Shown piece after piece: positions 52,630 to 64,000 of a DNA stretch of 64,000 nt (positions are counted from its first letter, which is position 1; every line of letters starts with the position of its first letter). The stretch spans positions 1,488,001 to 1,552,000 of the forward strand of contig NZ_CP051680.1 of the NCBI RefSeq assembly GCF_012849095.1. Direction: 5' to 3'. Origin of the DNA: Cohnella herbarum. Its GTDB lineage: Bacteria; Bacillota; Bacilli; Paenibacillales; Paenibacillaceae. Under the pieces are notes generated by a model. The model saw only the letters and a list, made by a program, of their open reading frames with translations, had not been told where the DNA came from and ran no database searches. The position numbers and the translations under genes were made by a program.

Positions 52630-54396
52630 TCAAACGGAATTTGAGCGATATTCCTCTCTGGGTAGAAATGGATACATATCATCGTAAGGCATCGATATCA
52701 TCGTTCCATCCTCCATTTTCTTCGATGAAATCCTCGGTATTAATAATTGATCGGGGGGCGTGATGACCTCGCAGATCAATGATCCCTCATACGCAAATAG
52801 TTCCTCTAGTTTGAAGTCCAATTCTTCGAGGTTAGAAATTTTCATATATCCTAATCCGAACGTATCGGCTACCTTGTCAAATGGCGCAAAACTAACGCCG
52901 GTCGAAGGGCTTTCCCCGATGAGTCTTCCTTCCATAAAATTATGTTGAGTGTGCCGCATCAACAAATATCCGTTATTGCTGAATAAAATGAACTTGATAG
53001 GCAGCTTGTATTGATTAATCGTTTGCAACTCTTGAAGGTTCATCTGGAAAGATCCGTCCCCGGTTATGCAATATACTTCTTGATGTTTCAATGCAACAGA
53101 CACGCCTACCGCTCCGGGAGAATACCCCATCGTAGATAATCCGCCGGTGATGATGTGTCTTTGCCCGAATTTCACCTTAAAAGCTTGAGCATGAACATGA
53201 AAGCATGAACCTGTATCGACGACAAACACGTGATTGGACAAAGCCTTTTCCGAAAATTTAGAGACAAAACGATAGGAGTTAATGCCATTGCTATCATCGT
53301 CATACTCTGCGAGGTCAACCGGATATTTTAGCTTCCATTGTTGCGTTTGTTCTATCCATGCTAGTCTGCTTTCCATCGGAGGTAGCGACTTCGTTATTTT
53401 CTCGAAAAACTCGCCTGCATCTCCTAAGATAGATAAATCAGCGGAAACCGAAGGTTTATTGATTTCTTTCTCGTCGATATCAACATAGATTTTGTAAGCC
53501 TGACTCGCGAAATCTTGAAAATCATAACCTACCAAACCTATGCCAAGCCTACAACCTACCGTGATAAGGAGATCGCATTTTTGAATCGTAAAGTTAGCCG
53601 CGCGTTCCCCATAGGTGCCAGGTCTGCCAACAAAAAAAGAATGGCCATGGTCTATTAAGTCCATGCCTAATCTCGAAGTTAATACGGGGATTTTTGCTTG
53701 GTTAACAAAATCATGAAACTTGTCGATCGCATTGGATAATCTTACGCCTGCGCCGACTAATAGACAGGGTCTCTCGCTCGATAATAGGGCTTCCTTGACT
53801 TGTTTAATTTGTTGTTCAGTTATATGCGTCGTTATGCTCAACTCGGGCGTATACCCTTCAAATTCATCGGGATCGAATAAAGCACCCTGAATGTCTACTG
53901 GAACTTCAAGATATACGGGTCCGACTCTATTCGTCTTAGCCAAGTGAATGCATTTCTCTACTTCAACCTTCACTTTTGAAATATCATCGAGCAAAACCGC
54001 ATATTTGGTTATATAAGAAAACATGGGCAGCGAGTCGAATCCTTGCAAAGGAAATTGTCGGGGCCCTTTGATTTTAGCTAATGACACTTTTGAGTTTCCT
54101 GCCACAATAATCATAGGAGACGAGTCAATATAAGCACCGGCGACACCGGTTATCGAGTTTAATGCACCCGGTCCGGCAGTAACATAAGCGACCCCTAGTC
54201 GATTTGTAAATCTTCCGTATGCCTCTGCCGCCATTGCCGCTGCTTGCTCATGGTGACATGAAATATAGGTCTGATGTTTATGTTGATAAAGAGCATCCGT
54301 TAAATGCATGATCATTCCGCCGGTCACAAGAAAGACTTGCTCTCCGCCAGCTTCGTATAACGCATTCGTAATATAATCGGCAACGCGCATTCGCAT
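52630..54396 (-). CDS. Thiamine diphosphate enzyme, acetolactate-synthase-like
   Basis: A 588-residue ThDP enzyme with the full three-domain layout. The catalytic Glu is in ISCHHEQAAAMAAEAYGR, the central domain includes VGAGVRLSNAIDKF, and the ThDP-Mg motif is ITGDGSFQMNLQELQTINQY followed by FILFSNNGYLLMR. A housekeeping acetolactate synthase would be beside ilvN/ilvC; here it leads an operon with an acylating aldehyde dehydrogenase and an aldolase, beside CDP-hexose genes. YerE, a related ThDP enzyme, adds a two-carbon unit to CDP-dideoxy-4-ketohexose, so a C-C bond-forming role on a nucleotide sugar is the favoured inference. Confidence 0.85.
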   Translation of the reverse strand: MRMRVADYITNALYEAGGEQVFLVTGGMIMHLTDALYQHKHQTYISCHHEQAAAMAAEAYGRFTNRLGVAYVTAGPGALNSITGVAGAYIDSSPMIIVAGNSKVSLAKIKGPRQFPLQGFDSLPMFSYITKYAVLLDDISKVKVEVEKCIHLAKTNRVGPVYLEVPVDIQGALFDPDEFEGYTPELSITTHITEQQIKQVKEALLSSERPCLLVGAGVRLSNAIDKFHDFVNQAKIPVLTSRLGMDLIDHGHSFFVGRPGTYGERAANFTIQKCDLLITVGCRLGIGLVGYDFQDFASQAYKIYVDIDEKEINKPSVSADLSILGDAGEFFEKITKSLPPMESRLAWIEQTQQWKLKYPVDLAEYDDDSNGINSYRFVSKFSEKALSNHVFVVDTGSCFHVHAQAFKVKFGQRHIITGGLSTMGYSPGAVGVSVALKHQEVYCITGDGSFQMNLQELQTINQYKLPIKFILFSNNGYLLMRHTQHNFMEGRLIGESPSTGVSFAPFDKVADTFGLGYMKISNLEELDFKLEELFAYEGSLICEVITPPDQLLIPRISSKKMEDGTMISMPYDDMYPFLPREEYRSNSV

Positions 54397-54513
54397 AATG
54401 CCCCACTCCTCACCACGTACCTGAAGTGCTTTGTCCTAATTATCATATTATGGAAGCAAGTCAGATATGATTCGATGAAAGTCATTAATAGCATTAAATA
54501 AGTAGACAAAAAA

Positions 54514-54555
54514 AGCAGGTTCATAATGGTGATATCCGACCATAATGAACCTGCT
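54514..54555 (-). terminator. Terminator after the giant collagen-like gene
   Basis: A 17-bp stem (AGCAGGTTCATAATGGT with ACCATAATGAACCTGCT, one mismatch) and an 8-base loop are followed by a run of Ts on the minus strand. It separates the gene from the four-gene operon. Confidence 0.8.
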
Positions 54556-54571
54556 GAATAAAATTCCCGAT

Positions 54572-60183
<5,612 letters not shown>

Positions 60184-60224
60184 GGATAGACTGATTACTC
60201 AATGAAAGAAAAGAAATACGTTTT

Positions 60225-62486
60225 TCAACCAAACAAATCTTGAAAATATTTTTTATTATAGAGCATGCTTGGATGATTAGGATAATAAGACAAGGCTTTC
60301 TCGTTATGCTCGTAAGCTTTCTCATGTTGTCCTAGACGATCGTAACAAAGACACAACTGTAAATGAGGTAACCACGTCGAGTGAAATGGATTAACCAATC
60401 CCAAGTTGTTCTTATCGTGCCCCTGTTCCACAGCTACTGTAAACCAAAAAATCGCAGTTTCGTAATGCTTCTCTTCCAGAAAATATCCACCCAAAGCACA
60501 GCAAAATTCCGCTCTCGGTTTATCATAGGAAAGTGATCTGCACATCGCTTCAACCTGTTTCTCTCTTTGACCTAGACGACCATAACAATCGCCAATCCTC
60601 ATACAGGCTTGTATATTATCTTCAATCCAGCCTTGTTTTCCTTTCAAAAACTTCTCGTAATACAGAATGGCCTTTCTAAATTGAGAATGATCGCGAAGCT
60701 CGTTTGCGAAATAATATAAATCTCTTGGCGTGAACGTCTCTCCGGATTGCTCTCTTTTTAAGTAAATTTGCAAATTACGGTCTGTATACACTTTATTTTT
60801 GCTATGCGTAATGCCTATGTCGCTGTTCTGTATATTGCCGGAGACAGCAAGATATTCATGAACGGCGCCGATCCATTGAAAGTTGCGATCTCTGCGAACT
60901 AATCTGTTTCGCCGCAGGCTCGAAGACACATTCCCAGCCTCGTCGAAAGCAAGATAATAGTGCATGCTCACGCTATCGACGTCCATGGTAAGTTTCTTTT
61001 TCAGTTTAATGAACAACTGCCGATCTTTCTCTGCAATTCGATCATCTGCGTCCAACCACAGGATGTATTTTTTGGTTGCCTGACTAAAGGCATAGTTGCG
61101 GGCAGCCGAGAAATCGTCGATCCATTCGAAATCGAAAATTCGGTCCGTGAATTGTGCGGCAATCTCCTTCGTACGGTCGGTTGACCCTGTGTCCACAATA
61201 ACGATTTCATCTGCAATTCCCTTGACGGATGACAAACAATTAGCCAGTCCTTCCTCTTCGTTCCGAACAATCATGCACAGACTAATGGTAATCATCGTCC
61301 CGATTCCCCCTTCTTCCTCTGGTAAATCGTCCGGCACCGGATATCCTGCTGCTCTTCTGAACAGGTAACGGGAATACGGTTCATCGAAAGTTTCTATTTT
61401 TCGTTCATCAGTCAGAGAAACTCTATCCTCGCTGCCATCCATCGTAAATTTCAGGCTAGCCAGTTTCCTAATCATTTTCGCATCATAAACTTCATCTTGT
61501 TTCAGCCAAACGACATATTCCTGCGTTGCATTATCAAAGGCATATCGATAGGGACCTAGAGGGTCATCCAGTCCCGAATAACTAAATACAATCGAAGTAT
61601 AATTTTTTGCGATCTTAATCGTTTGATCGTTGGAGCCCAGATCAACAATGACGATCTCCTCGGCAATATCCAGAATGGAAAGAAGAGATTGATCTATAGT
61701 AAGCTCGGCATTTTTTAACACCATGCAGAAACTAACCGTATGCTCCGGTTTATACATAAGCTGATGAATATCTATGCCCCACTTTTCCGTTGCTTCCCGA
61801 CGATTTTGTTGCAAGAGCATAGCGAGGTTGTAACCTTCTAGATTAAGCATAGTCGCATGACCGAAATGGTGGATGAAGGAATCATGAACGACCCGTAACA
61901 AGTAACCGCCTTGCAACGCGCGTAAACATAGATCGTCGTCTTCGTAGTTCCCAAGTTCATAGCGTTCATCGAAGCCGCCTATCTCGTCTATTAGGCTTCT
62001 CTTCGCTAATAGACAGAACCCGATCAAACGACGCACGTCGGTATAACACCCTGCATTTTCTTGACAGTGACTTCTTGCAAAGGGTTCGAGCCCGCTCAAG
62101 TCGTTATAAGTAACCGGAATGCATTGATGTCCGCTTGAGTAGTTCGTAACGGGACCGACCAGTCCGACTCTTTCATTGTCATGCAGCACGCGCAACATGT
62201 TTTCTAACCAATGCATCGTTACGATCGTATCGTTATTTAAGAAGAGGATGTTGTCCCCCGTTGCCAGCTTGATTCCTTGGTTGCAGCCTTTAGCAAAACC
62301 AAGATTCTCTTCGTTCTCATGAACGATAACATCGGGTTGCCTTCTTAGATAAGTAACCGTGTCGTCCGTGGACCCGTTATCAACGACGATAAGTTCATAA
62401 TCGTTCGTATGGTGCCTAATGCTATTCAAACACTTTTCGGTTAATGGCAATTGATTATGCGTCAAAATCACGATGCTGGTTGTCAT
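60225..62486 (-). CDS. Multi-domain GT2 glycosyltransferase with TPR tail
   Basis: A 753-residue protein. Residues 1-~260 form a GT2 domain (SIVILTHNQLPLTEKCLNSI; ELIVVDNGSTDDT; LFLNNDTIV; LGNYEDDDLCLRA). Residues ~258-350 are a degenerate second copy (VSFCMVLKNAELTIDQSLLS; EIVIVDLGSNDQT) where the metal motif is replaced by WLKQDE. Residues ~405-620 are a third copy (TISLCMIVRNEEEGLANCLS; IVDTGSTDRT; LWLDADD). TPR-like helices finish the protein (KAILYYEKFLKG; HEKAYEHNEKALSYYPNHPS). It starts at ATG behind GAGGTGA. It lies 89 bases upstream of the collagen-like gene and is the best candidate for its glycosyltransferase. Confidence 0.88.
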   Translation of the reverse strand: MTTSIVILTHNQLPLTEKCLNSIRHHTNDYELIVVDNGSTDDTVTYLRRQPDVIVHENEENLGFAKGCNQGIKLATGDNILFLNNDTIVTMHWLENMLRVLHDNERVGLVGPVTNYSSGHQCIPVTYNDLSGLEPFARSHCQENAGCYTDVRRLIGFCLLAKRSLIDEIGGFDERYELGNYEDDDLCLRALQGGYLLRVVHDSFIHHFGHATMLNLEGYNLAMLLQQNRREATEKWGIDIHQLMYKPEHTVSFCMVLKNAELTIDQSLLSILDIAEEIVIVDLGSNDQTIKIAKNYTSIVFSYSGLDDPLGPYRYAFDNATQEYVVWLKQDEVYDAKMIRKLASLKFTMDGSEDRVSLTDERKIETFDEPYSRYLFRRAAGYPVPDDLPEEEGGIGTMITISLCMIVRNEEEGLANCLSSVKGIADEIVIVDTGSTDRTKEIAAQFTDRIFDFEWIDDFSAARNYAFSQATKKYILWLDADDRIAEKDRQLFIKLKKKLTMDVDSVSMHYYLAFDEAGNVSSSLRRNRLVRRDRNFQWIGAVHEYLAVSGNIQNSDIGITHSKNKVYTDRNLQIYLKREQSGETFTPRDLYYFANELRDHSQFRKAILYYEKFLKGKQGWIEDNIQACMRIGDCYGRLGQREKQVEAMCRSLSYDKPRAEFCCALGGYFLEEKHYETAIFWFTVAVEQGHDKNNLGLVNPFHSTWLPHLQLCLCYDRLGQHEKAYEHNEKALSYYPNHPSMLYNKKYFQDLFG

Positions 62487-62523
62487 TTGTTCACCTCAAT
62501 ATCAGAAAGCTTACTTTCCACGG

Positions 62524-63624
62524 CTAATCGGTTGGCTTAACACTTTCGCGCGAATATGCATCTAATTGTTCTAAACAAAGAGCCTTCATATCGGCTTGTT
62601 TCCGGTAAGCTTGAAACCAATCCACCGTCTTTTCCAATGCCGTCTTCACGTCCCATACCGGCTCCCAGCCCAAAGCGCGCCTTGCTTTCGAACTATCCAA
62701 ACTAAGATTGTCGGCTTCATGGGGATTGCTCCCTTGCGACAATTCATAGAAGTCATACTCTCCCCAGAGCGTTCCGATCGTCTGGACCAACCACTCCACG
62801 CTTTTCGAGTTCGCATCCATAGGTCCGAAATTCCACGCATCCCCGAATTCCGTTCCGCGCTCTACCATCTTTTGCGCTAACAGCAAATAGCCCTGCAACG
62901 GCTCTAGTACATGCTGCCAAGGCCGAGTAGCCTGAGGATGGCGTACTTCCAGCTTACTTCCGGACAATAAAGCCCGCATACTGTTAGGAACGAGTCGATC
63001 TTCAGACCAATCGCCTCCTCCGATCACATTGCCCGCTCTTGCAGTGGCTACGCTAAGACCATGATTCGCATAATCCTTATGATGAAAAAAGCTGTTTCGA
63101 AAAGAAGCGGTAACGAGCTCGGAACATGCTTTACTGTTGGAATAAGGGTCAAAACCGCCCAGCCTGTCGATTTCACGGTAGCCCCAGGTCCATTCCTTAT
63201 TTTCATAACACTTGTCCGTAGTCACATTAATAATGGCTTTAATGCCTACTCCGTCCCTAATCGACGTTCTCGCCGCATCGAGGAGATTAACGGCTCCAAG
63301 CACGTTGACCTCAAAGGTTTCTACTGGATATTGATAAGAATATCGGACAAAAGGTTGAGCGGCCATGTGGAAAATAACTTCGGGTTGCGTGTCTTGAATA
63401 GTATCTAGCAACGCTGTTCGATTTCGAATATCTGCCGTCACGGAGCGCATCGTTTGTTCAAGTTTGCATAATGAATGCAAATTCGGCGAGGTCATCGGTT
63501 CCAACGCGTAACCGGTTACTTCTGCTCCTAAAGACTGAAGCCACAAACTAAGCCAACTTCCCTTAAATCCCGTATGTCCGGTAATCAACACTTTTTTGCG
63601 CGACCAGAAATCGTTACTTGGCAT
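62524..63624 (-). CDS. rfbG: CDP-glucose 4,6-dehydratase
   Basis: A 366-residue extended-SDR enzyme that makes CDP-4-keto-6-deoxyglucose, the entry point to 3,6-dideoxy and branched sugars. The Rossmann motif is ITGHTGFKGSWLSLWL, followed by HMAAQPFVRYSYQYPVETFE and the active-site TTDKCYENKEWTWGYRE, which is distinctive for this family. C-terminal RRALGWEPVWDVKTALEKTV fits. ATG 63624 follows GAGGAA. It is directly downstream of the cytidylyltransferase that supplies its substrate. Confidence 0.93.
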   Translation of the reverse strand: MPSNDFWSRKKVLITGHTGFKGSWLSLWLQSLGAEVTGYALEPMTSPNLHSLCKLEQTMRSVTADIRNRTALLDTIQDTQPEVIFHMAAQPFVRYSYQYPVETFEVNVLGAVNLLDAARTSIRDGVGIKAIINVTTDKCYENKEWTWGYREIDRLGGFDPYSNSKACSELVTASFRNSFFHHKDYANHGLSVATARAGNVIGGGDWSEDRLVPNSMRALLSGSKLEVRHPQATRPWQHVLEPLQGYLLLAQKMVERGTEFGDAWNFGPMDANSKSVEWLVQTIGTLWGEYDFYELSQGSNPHEADNLSLDSSKARRALGWEPVWDVKTALEKTVDWFQAYRKQADMKALCLEQLDAYSRESVKPTD

Positions 63625-63630
63625 TGTTCC

Positions 63631-64000
63631 TCATCCGTTTCTATTCCAGGAGGCTTTTCCCGTTTTCCACAGATCCTCCAGGTAGTTTTTGTCGCGAAGG
63701 GTGTCCATGGGATGCCAAAAACCGGTATGATGGTACGCCATCAGCTCGCCGGATTTGGCCAGAGACTCCAACGGTTCTTTTTCCCATACCGTCGCATCCC
63801 CTTCGATAAAGTCAAATACTTCAGGCTGCAATACAAAAAAACCGCCGTTGACCCATCCTCCGTCCCCCTTTGGCTTCTCCACGATTTTTAGCACCTGACT
63901 CTCGCCGGAAATGTGCAAAGCCCCGAATCGTCCGATAGGCTGCGTCGCGGTCAACGTTGCCATTTTCCCATGCGAATGATGGAAATCGACTAGCTTTCCA
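63631..64000 (-). CDS. rfbF: Glucose-1-phosphate cytidylyltransferase, 5' part outside the window
   Basis: The C-terminal 122 residues of RfbF, which makes CDP-glucose from glucose-1-phosphate and CTP. Visible segments: DFHHSHGKMATLTATQPIGR, ALHISGESQVLKIVEKPKGD, WVNGGFFVLQPEVFDFIEGD and AYHHTGFWHPMDTLRDKNYL. The known family is about 257 residues, so the first half lies to the right of the window. It ends six bases before rfbG, so the two are cotranscribed. Confidence 0.92.
   Translation of the reverse strand, partial: GKLVDFHHSHGKMATLTATQPIGRFGALHISGESQVLKIVEKPKGDGGWVNGGFFVLQPEVFDFIEGDATVWEKEPLESLAKSGELMAYHHTGFWHPMDTLRDKNYLEDLWKTGKASWNRNG

Overview
The window looks like chromosomal DNA from a spore-forming Gram-positive of the Paenibacillaceae (Paenibacillus/Cohnella type). 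The evidence is strong GGAGG-type ribosome sites, frequent TTG and GTG starts, YesM/YesN-type two-component regulation of a sugar ABC transporter, lipoprotein binding proteins, xylanase and deacetylase with CBM36-like tails, and collagen-like BclA-type surface proteins. No rRNA, tRNA, CRISPR array, insertion sequence or prophage was recognised. Both ends cut genes: a short UvrA-like ATPase on the left and a glucose-1-phosphate cytidylyltransferase on the right.

Layout. 1-8.3 kb: UvrA-like gene, ArsR/SRPBCC pair, and a leftward sulfonate operon (HpaB-like flavin monooxygenase, ssuD, ssuB, ssuA, ssuC) with a divergent TetR regulator. 8.3-12.2 kb: small and membrane proteins (DUF2269, MntP-like, a WGxxGxxG-tailed secreted protein) and a secreted protein of unknown role. 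12.2-21.7 kb: a PQQ block, with pqqA (23 codons), an attenuator-like hairpin, pqqB (apparently frameshifted), pqqC, pqqD, pqqE and an M19 dipeptidase on the plus strand. Facing it are a secreted Ig-like protein, a lipoprotein PQQ-dependent alcohol dehydrogenase, a small membrane protein and a Rieske-domain protein. 22.2-36.5 kb: plant cell-wall utilisation (DUF4038/LamG hydrolase, GH78 rhamnosidase, sugar ABC transporter, YesMN system, CE4 deacetylase and GH11 xylanase carrying near-identical CBM36 tails, cre sites). 36.8-43 kb: a three-gene operon of Cys-rich coiled-coil proteins (possibly spore surface), small secreted proteins, an alpha/beta hydrolase and an OmpR-type two-component system. 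43-49.8 kb: a short collagen-like protein, an MBOAT/AlgJ-like O-acetylation pair, and GH127 arabinofuranosidase with a divergent AraC regulator.

49.8-64 kb is the most unusual stretch. All genes run leftward: cytidylyltransferase (rfbF), CDP-glucose 4,6-dehydratase (rfbG), a multi-domain glycosyltransferase with a TPR tail, a 1854-residue collagen-like protein with about 546 Gly-X-Thr-type triplets, then a tight four-gene operon (acetolactate-synthase-like TPP enzyme, acetaldehyde dehydrogenase, 4-hydroxy-2-oxovalerate aldolase, NAD-dependent reductase/epimerase). I infer a surface-glycosylation locus that makes a carbon-branched deoxysugar for the collagen-like protein. That gene's mRNA leader can fold so that both the ribosome site and the TTG start are paired.

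Two genes (pqqB and the second Cys-rich paralogue) carry apparent one-base deletions in four-base homopolymer runs. Read-level checking is needed before calling either broken.
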